Positions 18,430-27,007 of a DNA stretch of 64,000 nt are shown one piece after another. Source of the DNA: Spartinivicinus ruber. GTDB lineage: Bacteria; Pseudomonadota; Gammaproteobacteria; Pseudomonadales; Zooshikellaceae. A program made the translations under genes and the position numbers. The notes beneath the pieces are model-generated. The model did no database searches, was not told where the DNA came from, and saw only the letters and a program-made list of their open reading frames with translations. The stretch spans positions 4,680,354 through 4,744,353 of the forward strand of contig NZ_CP048878.1 in NCBI RefSeq assembly GCF_011009015.1, in the 5' to 3' direction. Within the stretch, counting starts at the first letter, position 1; every line of letters begins with the position of its first letter.

Positions 18430-18560
18430 GTAGACATCGAATCCGTACGAGCTGTGCGATAGCAATACCTAAGTATACGAGGCTCCCAGCTGTACAGGAC
18501 TGGGATACCTCAAAGACTAGAGGGTATCAGCTACGGCAGGAGAGCGTCGCTCTACAATAA
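18430..18560 (+). ncRNA. Candidate structured RNA
   Basis: Dense short helices in 130 bp: TCCCAG/CTGGGA (18484-18489, 18500-18505), GATACC/GGTATC (18504-18509, 18523-18528; shares two bases with the previous one, so they may compete) and AGAGCG/CGCTCT (18541-18553). GTGCGATAG at 18464 resembles the 5' end of a group II intron, but no domain V or reverse transcriptase is present. Could be an intron relic or a small RNA. Confidence 0.25.
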
Positions 18561-18589
18561 GCAGTCTACTTAATTCTCACTTATTCGCC

Positions 18590-18615
18590 TTGATCTTCCC
18601 CCTATTTAGAATCAA
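18590..18615. repeat. IS-end-like repeat, copy 2
   Basis: CTTGATCTTCCCCCTATTTA, inverted relative to 10855. It lies 60 bp before the next gene. Confidence 0.4.
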
Positions 18616-18674
18616 TCAGAGACACAAAACATCAACTAAACTCAAATATTATATGTATTTCTGGGTAGTTAACC

Positions 18675-19520
18675 GTGCACGTAGTAATACCTTTATTAGT
18701 TGGAATTACCATTGGTATAGGGATAGTAGTTTCTACCCATGCTAAAGAAACAATTATTTGGTATAAAAATGACATGCCTCCTGTTTATATTTTGTCAGGT
18801 ACTGATCAAGGACAAGGTATAGCTGATAGAACTGCTACTTTTTTTACTAAACGAATGCCTCAATTCAATCATGTTTTTCAGGTGGCTACTGTTAGTAGAA
18901 CATTGAAAGATATCAAAAATAATGATAATCGATGCTTGCCTGCCTTACGAAAAACATCAAGCAGGGAAGATTATTTATACTTTAGTATGCCAGTGTATTT
19001 AATTTTCCCTAATCGTATAATCATTCGCAAAGAAACCATACCAAACTATATAAAAAGTGGAAAACCAGTAAATTTAAATCAACTTATAGAAAGTGATAAT
19101 ATCAGGATAGGGCTAACAGAAAACAGGAATTATGGTGGTGAGATTGAAAAATTCATCAAAGGAAAAGTAAGAGATAATATATTCTGGACAACTAGTATAA
19201 ATAATTTTTATCAAATGTTTAAATATGGTAGAATTGATGCATTCGTTTCTTATGCATTTGAAGCTATGTATAACTTACCAAAAGGCTCTTTTCTTTCTTT
19301 CCCAATAAATAATACAAAACCTCTTGATATAGCATATATTGTCTGCTCTAAAAAAAGGGTTGGAAAATTTGCTATCGATATTATTAATAGTATCATTGTT
19401 AACTCTGGAAAAAAACCTCCGTATAGAAAATTTTATGAAGAGTACCTGGACGAAAATGCTATTCATGAATACCATAAATTATCTGAACAGATTTACCCAG
19501 ATTGGCCACTTATTGACTGA
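18675..19520 (+). CDS. Periplasmic solute-binding-like protein (TIGR02285 type)
   Basis: 281 residues, GTG start. Signal peptide (VVIPLLVGITIGIGIVVSTHA), then WYKNDMPPVYILSG and GIADRTATFFTKRMPQF at the N-lobe, NDNRCLPALRKTSSREDYLY (the family's single Cys region), and a C-lobe ending with YRKFYEEYLDENAI. This divergent SBP family is common in marine gammaproteobacteria; ligand unknown. Stands alone without transporter genes. Confidence 0.7.
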   Translation: MHVVIPLLVGITIGIGIVVSTHAKETIIWYKNDMPPVYILSGTDQGQGIADRTATFFTKRMPQFNHVFQVATVSRTLKDIKNNDNRCLPALRKTSSREDYLYFSMPVYLIFPNRIIIRKETIPNYIKSGKPVNLNQLIESDNIRIGLTENRNYGGEIEKFIKGKVRDNIFWTTSINNFYQMFKYGRIDAFVSYAFEAMYNLPKGSFLSFPINNTKPLDIAYIVCSKKRVGKFAIDIINSIIVNSGKKPPYRKFYEEYLDENAIHEYHKLSEQIYPDWPLID

Positions 19521-19547
19521 AAGTATTTTATCAGAAAGCGTGTAAAA

Positions 19548-19568
19548 CCCCATCTTTTGAAGACGGGG
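19548..19568. terminator. Hairpin between convergent genes
   Basis: CCCCATCTT-TTG-AAGACGGGG with one mismatch, between two genes that end face to face. It resembles the end palindromes of IS200/IS605 elements, so it could be an IS scar rather than a terminator. Confidence 0.45.
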
Positions 19569-19583
19569 ATGTAAGAACGTGTT

Positions 19584-20279
19584 TTAAAAATTATACTGTA
19601 AAGAAGCAGTATAAGTGTCAATATCGGTTTCGCCAAAAGCAAACCGCTTTTCACCTACATCATTGATACGCTCCCAGTTGAGGCCAACTGTAAAGTAATC
19701 ATTGATATTGTAGTTAGCACCTAGGCCTACAGTAATGCTAGTGCCTCTTTCAGTTGAGTTATAATCTTGATTGAACGTGAACACTCTATCTCCAGTAAAG
19801 GGGCTTATAACGTGTTCACCATTCGACTTCTCTTCAAGCTTCCATCTCATTAAGCCAGCAGAAGCCCTTAATTCAAAACTATTAGTTATTGGGTAGAATC
19901 CAACGGCTTTTAACCCTACCCCTTGCAGCTCATTTTCAACTCTATTAGATACTGTAAAGTTCTGGGGGTCAGAGGCTGACAAATTTGACCTTGTGTCTGA
20001 GAACTTAGTGTAGTCAGCTTCTACTGCAAAATACTGATTAAATCGATAGCCACCAAAAATCTTAAAGACTCCGTCTTTATCAGTTGAGCTTGTATTAAAA
20101 CTATTTAGCGGAGTATTTTCTGCTCTATTTCTAGCAATTAGTCCACCTGCATGCTTATCATAAGCATCATCATAATCAGCCTGGCCTGCACTAAAGCCTA
20201 GGTAATAGCCGCTTTTCTCGGCGAAAACCGGAGAAGCAAAAGTACTAACAATAGAAATGGCTAAAACTGTTTTTCTCAT
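19584..20279 (-). CDS. Outer membrane beta-barrel protein (OmpA/OmpW-like porin family)
   Basis: From ATG 20279 (GAGG 9 nt upstream): signal peptide MRKTVLAISIVSTFASPVFA, then alternating amphipathic strands (SGYYLGFSAGQADYDDAYD, FGGYRFNQYFAVEADYTKFS, SITVGLGANYNINDYFTVGL) and the usual aromatic C-terminal end (YTASLQYNF) read by the Bam machinery. Eight-strand barrel. Function may be adhesion or envelope stability. Confidence 0.82.
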   Translation of the reverse strand: MRKTVLAISIVSTFASPVFAEKSGYYLGFSAGQADYDDAYDKHAGGLIARNRAENTPLNSFNTSSTDKDGVFKIFGGYRFNQYFAVEADYTKFSDTRSNLSASDPQNFTVSNRVENELQGVGLKAVGFYPITNSFELRASAGLMRWKLEEKSNGEHVISPFTGDRVFTFNQDYNSTERGTSITVGLGANYNINDYFTVGLNWERINDVGEKRFAFGETDIDTYTASLQYNF

Positions 20280-20294
20280 GTAAATAAACCTCAT

Positions 20295-20907
20295 AGACTA
20301 CAAACTTATAAGTTAAAACAATAAATAGGAGTAATATTTTAAGAAGCAATTAACTTATAAAATAAAAAACTATACACTATTCTTGAGTAAGAAAATAAAA
20401 TACAAATAAAGAAGACGTATTATATATACGCGTTTTTTATATTTTATAAAAAAATAAAACTTTTACTTAAAAATAGTCTGGCATGGCAACCTATATCAAC
20501 TGTTAGATTTGATAGAGTAAAACAAAAAATAAGTACCATATAGTTTGAAAAAAGCGTTTATTTATTAGAGTATTTCTTGGCTAGAAAAAATTAAATAACT
20601 TCATATGTCGCCATTCTACTTAATTTTTAATTGCCTCAAAACTCACTAACTTTTACCCTAAAGCTAGTGAGTTGATAAATCGCTACAAGCCTCACTACTC
20701 CTAGCTTACAGACAATTTGTACAACACTTGCTCTTGCATCCAGTGAAAAACTCGTTAACTTAAGGAAAGTTGCTAGATACTGATTTTTAAGTGTAAGAGA
20801 GTCTTTGCACTTAATGGGCAAATGCTTTCTTATATATGTATTAAGTAGCCTATTTAAGGCTTTATCTACTTTATTTTAAATTAATTCAATATTTTCAGAA
20901 GAACCTT
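20295..20907. other. Gene-free AT-rich stretch of about 600 bp
   Basis: No credible gene. A short hairpin followed by T6 (CGTAT/ATACG near 20417-20440) could be a weak terminator; otherwise nothing is seen. The left part must contain the promoter of the outer-membrane protein gene. Confidence 0.4.
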
Positions 20908-21972
20908 CTATTTTTTAGCCGCATCTTTCGCTTTTTCCCACATAGTTTTGTAAATGCCACGTGTTCGTGCCGTTAAAGGCTGCCAGAAGTACTCTTCCTT
21001 GAAGAATGTAGTGTAATCATTACCATCAGCTTTGGCTGCTTCTGTGTTTACGATGACTGAGCCATAGTCTTTGAATAATTTCTGTTGTGCTTTTTTAGTC
21101 AGCATATAGTTCATAACCAAGTAAGCTGCTTCAAGCTTGCTTGCGTCATTCTTTAAATGTTCCGCCAAGGCCATAGTATCTAGCCACACTGTTTGACCTT
21201 CTTTAGGTGAAGCTAATTTCCATTTTTGTCCTTCATTATTGGCAGCAGCCACACCAAACCAATACGTGGTGACAAAAACATTGTCCTTCATGATGGCAGG
21301 CTCAGCCCACCCAGCCCAAAATTTACCAGAGTTGGCTACTAACTCATTGAGTTTCGACTGAACTTGAGCTTCTTTCATATTTGATTTTTTGATGTCATAG
21401 AAACTGGCTGGAGGGTAACCAAGAACCAATAAAGTAATATAGATGTTTGCTTCAAATTGATCATTGGTAATAGCAAACTGTCCTTTGTACTTTTTATCCC
21501 AGAGTACTTCCCAAGATTTTGGTGCTTCAGACATCTTGTTCAAATTGTAAGCCAAGCCATAGGAGCCGCCCAATAGAGGTACAGAATATTTATCGTTTCC
21601 CTTTTTGTCATAATCAGCATTTCGTAAAGAATCCAAAATTTTAGAATAGTTTTCTAGTTTTTTCGTATCTATTGGTAGTAAAACATTGAACAATTGACCA
21701 TTTTTGGTTTTGTAGTAGTTGTGTGTTGGTGTAACTAAATCAGCACCTTTTCTGCGAGCAACCTGAAAAATCTGTTCTGGATTAGTGATAAATGGCTTGA
21801 CGATGTTGAGCTTAAGATCGATACCTTTAGATTTTGCATAGGCTTGAATATCTTTTTCATAAGGGCTGATATAACCTTCCCATTCAAGAATATTTAAAGT
21901 CACACCAAATCCTAGTTGGCAGGTAAATGCTAGTACGAAGCCACTAAGCAATTTTGTTTTTATGCAAGTCAT
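20908..21972 (-). CDS. PotD/PotF-like periplasmic polyamine-type binding protein
   Basis: Signal peptide (LLSGFVLAFTCQLGFG), then LNILEWEGYISPYEKDIQAY, VTPTHNYYKTKNGQLFNVLL, SVPLLGGSYGLAYNLNKM, and C-terminal KDYGSVIVNTEAA. This is the spermidine/putrescine (SBP_bac_8-like) cluster. ATG 21972 is chosen over GTG 21981 (GGGTG upstream). No potABC genes are adjacent. Confidence 0.83.
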   Translation of the reverse strand: MTCIKTKLLSGFVLAFTCQLGFGVTLNILEWEGYISPYEKDIQAYAKSKGIDLKLNIVKPFITNPEQIFQVARRKGADLVTPTHNYYKTKNGQLFNVLLPIDTKKLENYSKILDSLRNADYDKKGNDKYSVPLLGGSYGLAYNLNKMSEAPKSWEVLWDKKYKGQFAITNDQFEANIYITLLVLGYPPASFYDIKKSNMKEAQVQSKLNELVANSGKFWAGWAEPAIMKDNVFVTTYWFGVAAANNEGQKWKLASPKEGQTVWLDTMALAEHLKNDASKLEAAYLVMNYMLTKKAQQKLFKDYGSVIVNTEAAKADGNDYTTFFKEEYFWQPLTARTRGIYKTMWEKAKDAAKK

Positions 21973-22213
21973 AATTAACACCCATTGATACTTTGTTTAG
22001 GGTTATTGAATATTGTAGCATCTTCTAGTTGGTATCACAGATCATACCCCCCTGGAAATCTTACAGCTTTACCAAGTTTTTCGTAGAAATTTCTTGGCTA
22101 TGGAAAACTATCTTCCACCTTCTCCCTATGGTGGTTCTTTGACTCTGTTTCGAGCAACAGAAAAAAATCTGAACCACTACATTATTGAATGTATAACATG
22201 CCCCCTCGGTAAC

Positions 22214-22507
22214 TTAGCCTAACCGCTTCAACAACGCCTTACCCTTAGCTGTCAGCCAAACCAGCTTAAAGCGTTTGTCGTCTTTATTTTGCTTAACCTT
22301 TATTAACTTAACGTCTCCGCTATCCCTCCCCTCTTCCAAACGACGGATTGTCGTGGCGACATTTTTTTCATTGACACCCATAAACTGAGATAGCTCAGAG
22401 ACTGAACAGCCTTCATTGTCATTAATGGCCATTAGGGTCGCTAGGGTACGAATAGTTATACGTGGATGCTCTTTTGATAGCTTGGCAAGTTTTTTTGTAA
22501 TCATCAT
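22214..22507 (-). CDS. MarR-like winged-helix protein
   Basis: About 97 residues from ATG 22507: TIRTLATLMAINDNEGCSVS, ELSQFMGVNEKNVATTIRRL (recognition helix), then a wing and AKGKALLKRLG. It is a minimal MarR/winged-helix domain. Partial copies of the same gene lie at 23921, 42846 and 52272. Upstream codons to 22594 are open but give a hydrophobic, unlikely N-terminus. Target genes unknown. Confidence 0.65.
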   Translation of the reverse strand: MMITKKLAKLSKEHPRITIRTLATLMAINDNEGCSVSELSQFMGVNEKNVATTIRRLEEGRDSGDVKLIKVKQNKDDKRFKLVWLTAKGKALLKRLG

Positions 22508-22797
22508 TGGTACTTCTTTTATTTTTATTTCAGTTTGAAGTGCCAATAATAATGGCAGAGAGCTGCAGAATAGCAAGGCTGTCATGGTCATCATGTCATG
22601 CAGCTTGAGCTATTGCATCTTAGCAACATGATGGCCAGGCACTACGCCCTACCCTACTAGATTCTCACATGACTGCTTCTCATCCATACTGGACAAAGGG
22701 AGTAGTCATATACCTAGAAAAATATATAAAATAGAATGCAAATTAACAAAATAAGCAATCGCTTGCATACTAAAATAGTTATTTCAGGTTAGATGTT

Positions 22798-23862
22798 ATG
22801 ACTGGTTCCATTACTCCTGCACTAATAAGAAGTCTTTCTCACGATGTTGTTTTAAGAGCAAATAAAGGGTTTCAAAAGTATCGTATGAATAGGCCTATAT
22901 CAGCCAACAGAACCCTTTTTGAGGAAAGAGTTCTGGACAAAAGGCTCTACGAAACAAAGCCGATGCTTTTATCAAAAAAGCATGAACTAAGACTAGCCTT
23001 CCAGTTTTTTCCAAAAACTGGACCTGAAAACCTTAAAAAAATAGAACGAATTGTAGTATTTGGAGATAGTTTGTCCGCTTCAGAAGGATTCATGCAGCAG
23101 AAAACAAGTGGAATATTACTATCTAATCATTCTTATTACAAAGGCAGATTCACCAATGGTTTTGTATGGACAGATTTTTTAGAGTCACCAAATTTCTTGG
23201 GAAAAGAAGTTGTTAACTTTGCAGAAGGCGGAACTGCAGCAGTTAAGTATGGGTCAATGTTAAATTTAAAGTTTCAGTTTATTTCCAACCTAGGCCGCCA
23301 AATAGATCAGTTTCAAAAAATGCATGATTTTAGTGAAAAAGATTTGGTTATAGTTTGGGTTGGAGCAAACGATTATATTACATATCAAAGAACAGATGTA
23401 CCAAGAGTAATTAGCAATATAGAAAAAAACCTAAGCGAGATGATAAAAAATGGCGTAAAAAAAATACTAGTAATAGGGATTCCTGATTTATCAAAAACTC
23501 CATTAGCACTCTCTAAGGATGATAATTTTAGACAAGATATGTATGAAATTTCCTGTATGCATAATTCGTATTTAAAAGAATTAGTAAGTAAGCTTAGCAA
23601 CGATAATGTAAAAATAACTTTCTTTGATTCTCAAAAAGCATTCAATTCACTAATAGATGCAGCAGAAATAGAAGGTGTCAATACACAGGATGCGTATAAC
23701 AAAGATGGATATGTATCATTATTTACAAGAGCCGTATTAGACCCATTATCTAACCATGTGTTTTTAGATCAAGTGCATCCCAGCCAGACAGTTCATGCAA
23801 TATTGGCAGCAAAAATTCAAGGTGTGATAGAGTCTGAATACGGAGAACACCCTGATAGGTAG
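22798..23862 (+). CDS. SseJ-like GDSL lipase/acyltransferase, putative type III effector
   Basis: 354 residues, no signal peptide. SGNH blocks: IVVFGDSLSASEG (nucleophile Ser91), NFAEGGTAA (block II Gly), VWVGANDYI (block III Asn), and DQVHPSQTVH (Asp324, His327). The segment GRFTNGFVWTDFLESPNFLG then KEVVNFAEGG follows Salmonella SseJ closely as I remember it; SseJ is a T3SS effector that acylates cholesterol on the vacuole. The 85-residue N-terminal lead, basic and unstructured, fits a secretion signal. Secreted-lipase relatives (Aeromonas GCAT) carry Sec signals, which this lacks. Codon use is AT-rich like its neighbours. Effector role is inferred. Confidence 0.72.
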   Translation: MTGSITPALIRSLSHDVVLRANKGFQKYRMNRPISANRTLFEERVLDKRLYETKPMLLSKKHELRLAFQFFPKTGPENLKKIERIVVFGDSLSASEGFMQQKTSGILLSNHSYYKGRFTNGFVWTDFLESPNFLGKEVVNFAEGGTAAVKYGSMLNLKFQFISNLGRQIDQFQKMHDFSEKDLVIVWVGANDYITYQRTDVPRVISNIEKNLSEMIKNGVKKILVIGIPDLSKTPLALSKDDNFRQDMYEISCMHNSYLKELVSKLSNDNVKITFFDSQKAFNSLIDAAEIEGVNTQDAYNKDGYVSLFTRAVLDPLSNHVFLDQVHPSQTVHAILAAKIQGVIESEYGEHPDR

Positions 23863-23920
23863 TAGTAGCTTTCATGAACTGAGTTGACGCCCTCCCCACT
23901 ACCTGGTGGGGTAATAATTT

Positions 23921-23977
23921 TCATCCCAACTCCTTAACTAACGCCTTAGGCTTCCCCTTACTCAGCCTCCTGCCTAT
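23921..23977 (-). pseudogene. Relic of the MarR-like gene
   Basis: Reading left: TIGRRLSKGKPKALVKELG-stop, joining the recognition-helix end (TIRRL) of 22214-22507 directly to its C-terminus (KALLKRLG), as if the middle was deleted. Nothing else is seen in 23863-24201. Confidence 0.45.
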
Positions 23978-24201
23978 GGTCGGGTATAAACGAGAACAAA
24001 CAAGGATTAGGTGTACTGACTCAAATCTAGCACTGCCTGCTTTTTTATAAATTTTAATAATCTATATGATTGATTTTATAAATTTAACTAAAGATCCAAA
24101 AGCCCTTAGCATTAAACACTAGTTTAAATCGCATGTCCCAATACTTTTATTTTTTCATAAAAGTATTTCTAATCGATCATTTTTACTAAGAGGTTTATAA
24201 A

Positions 24202-24675
24202 ATGAATTTTAAAGGCTTAAAAAAGGCGACATTAATTGTAACAACAGTTGGAATAGCATCAATTTCAAGCAGTGTTTTTGCAGAACTTGAAGTTGCTGAC
24301 TCTTTAGCCAATCCGGAGCTTTATGGTAAAGTTGTTGTTGATAGAAATAGCAGTGGGCTACCAGTTTTAAAAACACGAGCTTTTTCATGTGGAACTACGG
24401 ATGTAAATCAAGAGTTTAAAGTAGAAGCTAGATTAATACAAAGAGGCTCCTCTCCAGTCGTTTCTTTAACTGTTAAGAAAAACCCTGACACACCTTGTTT
24501 AAGAAATAGCTTGAATCTATTTGAAGCTATTGAGGATTTTACACAAGACTTAGTAGAAGTTGAGTTACCTATTCACGATGCCCCCCTGCCAGCCTCAACT
24601 CGCTATAAAATTGAAAATCTAATTTTTATTCCAAACTCAGAAGTGAAAGACGACCGCCCAACTTTTAGTAACTAG
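24202..24675 (+). CDS. Secreted protein of unknown function
   Basis: 157 residues; signal peptide (LIVTTVGIASISSSVFA) and a small all-beta-looking domain with two Cys (AFSCGTTD, DTPCLRNS). AAGAGG ribosome site before ATG. A strong terminator follows. No known domain. Confidence 0.6.
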   Translation: MNFKGLKKATLIVTTVGIASISSSVFAELEVADSLANPELYGKVVVDRNSSGLPVLKTRAFSCGTTDVNQEFKVEARLIQRGSSPVVSLTVKKNPDTPCLRNSLNLFEAIEDFTQDLVEVELPIHDAPLPASTRYKIENLIFIPNSEVKDDRPTFSN

Positions 24676-24682
24676 CTTACAT

Positions 24683-24710
24683 TAAGGCCCGATAAATCTA
24701 TCGGGCCTTA
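24683..24710 (+). terminator. Strong intrinsic terminator
   Basis: Perfect 12-bp GC-rich stem (TAAGGCCCGATA/TATCGGGCCTTA) with 4-nt loop, 8 bp after the previous stop, then a T-containing tail. Confidence 0.8.
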
Positions 24711-24732
24711 TCTACAATTTCTTCACCAACAT

Positions 24733-24766
24733 CTTGATCTTCCCCCCATTTGGCGGACACTTATCA
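24733..24766. repeat. IS-end-like repeat, copy 3
   Basis: CTTGATCTTCCCCCCATTTG then GCGGACACTT. It abuts the VapC relic, suggesting that the lost element carried or cut it. Confidence 0.45.
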
Positions 24767-24819
24767 TTAGAAATTTAGGCGCATAGCTGCTCATATCCTT
24801 CTGTAGTGGTCCACACATA

Positions 24820-25014
24820 GGTGAGATTGACCCACAAATTTCTATCAATGCTCGCTGTTATACAAAACAGTTTGCGCTTATCCATAGTGTAGAAATGGGC
24901 GATGCTTTAATTGCCGCAACAGCTATTCGCTATGGTGAAACACTATGCACCACTAACCTAAAGCACTTTAAGCCTATTTCAGGTATTGAGTTACAGCAAT
25001 TTTCTGTTGAATAA
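24820..25014 (+). pseudogene. VapC/PIN toxin, C-terminal fragment
   Basis: The frame reads ARCYTKQFALIHSVEMGDAL, IAATAIRYGETLCTTNLKHF and KPISGIELQQFSVE-stop. GDALIAATA and TTNxKHF are the third and fourth acidic-site motifs of PIN ribonucleases. The first half and any start codon are missing. Nothing convincing is seen in 25015-25322. Confidence 0.65.
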
Positions 25015-25322
25015 CTGCTACCCTGCTCTACTCAGCTGGATTTTAAGCGGCCGATAATACAACTTCGTCTCATCATCCTGCACAACAAGACTGCCTATTA
25101 TTAATCTTCTGTAGTGTTTATCAACGGTTTTCTGATCAAGCTGAAGCTGTTTATAGACTTCCTGTATAAGAGCTGGGCTAGCTACATCAAATCATCTAAA
25201 TCAGATAGGACGCTATTCTCAATGATATTATTTACCCTCTACATAGTACCACTTTGCACGTTCTCTAGAAATATTATCTATGCTATGCAATAGATTGACG
25301 TAAAAATTTTGAGGGGCGAGCA

Positions 25323-26993
25323 ATGAAACTTAAGTTAATAGTTGTTTTTATAACTCTTATGGCCTTTCTTTGCCCCGTTACCTCCTTTGCACACCAGGAC
25401 AGCAATATAAAAACCGACCGAAAAAATATCGGTAAAATTGAATTCCCTATCTCCTGTAGCAATGAAGCCCGACAAAAATTTGAGCGCGCTCTGGCCTTGC
25501 TGCACCATATGATGTACGCACAGGCCAAAGAACACTTTGCCGCCTTAACTCAGCAGGAACCCGACTGCGCTATGGCCCACTGGGGGGTTGCTATGACTTT
25601 ATTTCAGCCCCTGTGGCCAGGGCGTCCCAGTGAGGAGAAACTTGACGAGGGCTGGCAGGCAATCAATAAAGCCAAAACTATTCAAACTATCAGCCCACGG
25701 GAAAAAAGCTATATTACGGCCGCAGCAGCATTTTTTAATAACTGGCAGTCTCTAACACACCCACAACGAATTGCCGCCTGGGAAAAGGCGCAACACAAAA
25801 CCTTCCAACAATTTCCCAATGATATCAATGCTGCAGCCTTTTACGCACTCTCCCATCTCGCTACCGCTCCCAAAGAGGATAAATCCTATAGCCACCAAAA
25901 AGAAGCGGGAAAACTGTTGGAAAAGCTTTATCAAAACGAACCCCAACACCCGGGCGTAATCCACTATACGATTCACGCCTATGACAATCCCATGCTTGCT
26001 AATCGTGCCATTACTGCCGCCCGCGCTTACGACAAAATCGCTCCAGATGTACCCCATGCCCTCCATATGCCCACCCATATTTTTGTCCGTATAGGCCTCT
26101 GGCCTGATGTAGTTCAATGGAATGAGCGGTCCGCAAAGGCAGCGTTGAATTACCCTGCTGGAGATTTTATCTCCCACCACTATCTGCATGCTTTGGATTA
26201 TTTACTCTATGCCCATTTACAAAGGGGGGATGACCAAGCAGCTAAAAAAACACTTAAGGAGATGAAAACCGCTAGCAAGCACCAGGAAACCTTCGTCAGT
26301 GCCTACGCCTTAGCTTCAATGCCAGCTCGTTTTGCACTGGAGCGTCATCAGTGGCAAGAAGCTGCACAATTAAAATCCCGTGTGCCCGAAAGCTTTCCCT
26401 GGGCGAAATTTCCCCAGGTGGAGGCGATTAGTTATTTCGCCAAAGGTCTAGGAGCAGCAAGAAGCGGGGATCTCGCATCAGCCCAGCAGAGTATTCAGCT
26501 GATGGATCAACTTTATGCAAAAACCAAACAGGCGGGAAGTAACTACTGGGCCGTATTGGTGGATGCCCAACGCAAAACTGTCGCAGCCTGGGTTCGTTTT
26601 CTGAACAAAGACACCAAGAGTGCTCTTGCGATGATGCGCCAAGCTGCAGATCTGGAAGATTCTGTCGATAAACATCCCGTCACACCCGGAGTGGTGTTAC
26701 CCGCCAGAGAGCTACTGGGCGATATGCTGATACTCACAGCAAACTATCAGGATGCTATAAATGCCTATGAAGCCAGTCTTGCTATTTCACCAAATCGTTT
26801 AAACAGTATTTATGGGATTGGCTATGCGAATGAGCTGGCGGGTAATTCCACCAAAGCCAAACTCTATTACAAGAAGTTATTGGAGATTGCCGCTCCTTCA
26901 GTACAAAAATTGGCACTACAAACAAAGGGGAAAGGTATCAGAGAAAGTCTCAAGCAAAGCAAGAAATTTCTTGAGAAACATCAAGCTCTGTGA
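25323..26993 (+). CDS. Secreted TPR-repeat protein
   Basis: 556 residues. Signal peptide (LIVVFITLMAFLCPVTSFA), then tetratricopeptide-like helices: FERALALLHHMMYAQAKEHF, MAHWGVAMTLFQPLWPGRPS, HIFVRIGLWPDVVQWNERSA and a last clear TPR pair (YQDAINAYEASLAISPNRLN). It matches a conserved bacterial TPR family of unknown function; likely a protein-binding scaffold in the periplasm. GGGGCGAGC precedes ATG. Its base composition and codon use (many C-ending codons) are more GC-rich than its neighbours, suggesting transfer. Confidence 0.75.
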   Translation: MKLKLIVVFITLMAFLCPVTSFAHQDSNIKTDRKNIGKIEFPISCSNEARQKFERALALLHHMMYAQAKEHFAALTQQEPDCAMAHWGVAMTLFQPLWPGRPSEEKLDEGWQAINKAKTIQTISPREKSYITAAAAFFNNWQSLTHPQRIAAWEKAQHKTFQQFPNDINAAAFYALSHLATAPKEDKSYSHQKEAGKLLEKLYQNEPQHPGVIHYTIHAYDNPMLANRAITAARAYDKIAPDVPHALHMPTHIFVRIGLWPDVVQWNERSAKAALNYPAGDFISHHYLHALDYLLYAHLQRGDDQAAKKTLKEMKTASKHQETFVSAYALASMPARFALERHQWQEAAQLKSRVPESFPWAKFPQVEAISYFAKGLGAARSGDLASAQQSIQLMDQLYAKTKQAGSNYWAVLVDAQRKTVAAWVRFLNKDTKSALAMMRQAADLEDSVDKHPVTPGVVLPARELLGDMLILTANYQDAINAYEASLAISPNRLNSIYGIGYANELAGNSTKAKLYYKKLLEIAAPSVQKLALQTKGKGIRESLKQSKKFLEKHQAL

Positions 26994-27007
26994 CTGCTCC
27001 CCGCCCT

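Noticed and set aside
18464-18560. Group II intron
   Set aside because: Only the GTGCG-like start is present; no domain V, no maturase.
20636-20821. 61-aa frame on -
   Set aside because: No ribosome site or recognisable domain in an AT-rich gap.
22508-22594. Longer N-terminus of the MarR-like protein
   Set aside because: The added residues are hydrophobic and unlike MarR proteins; the relics match only the shorter form.
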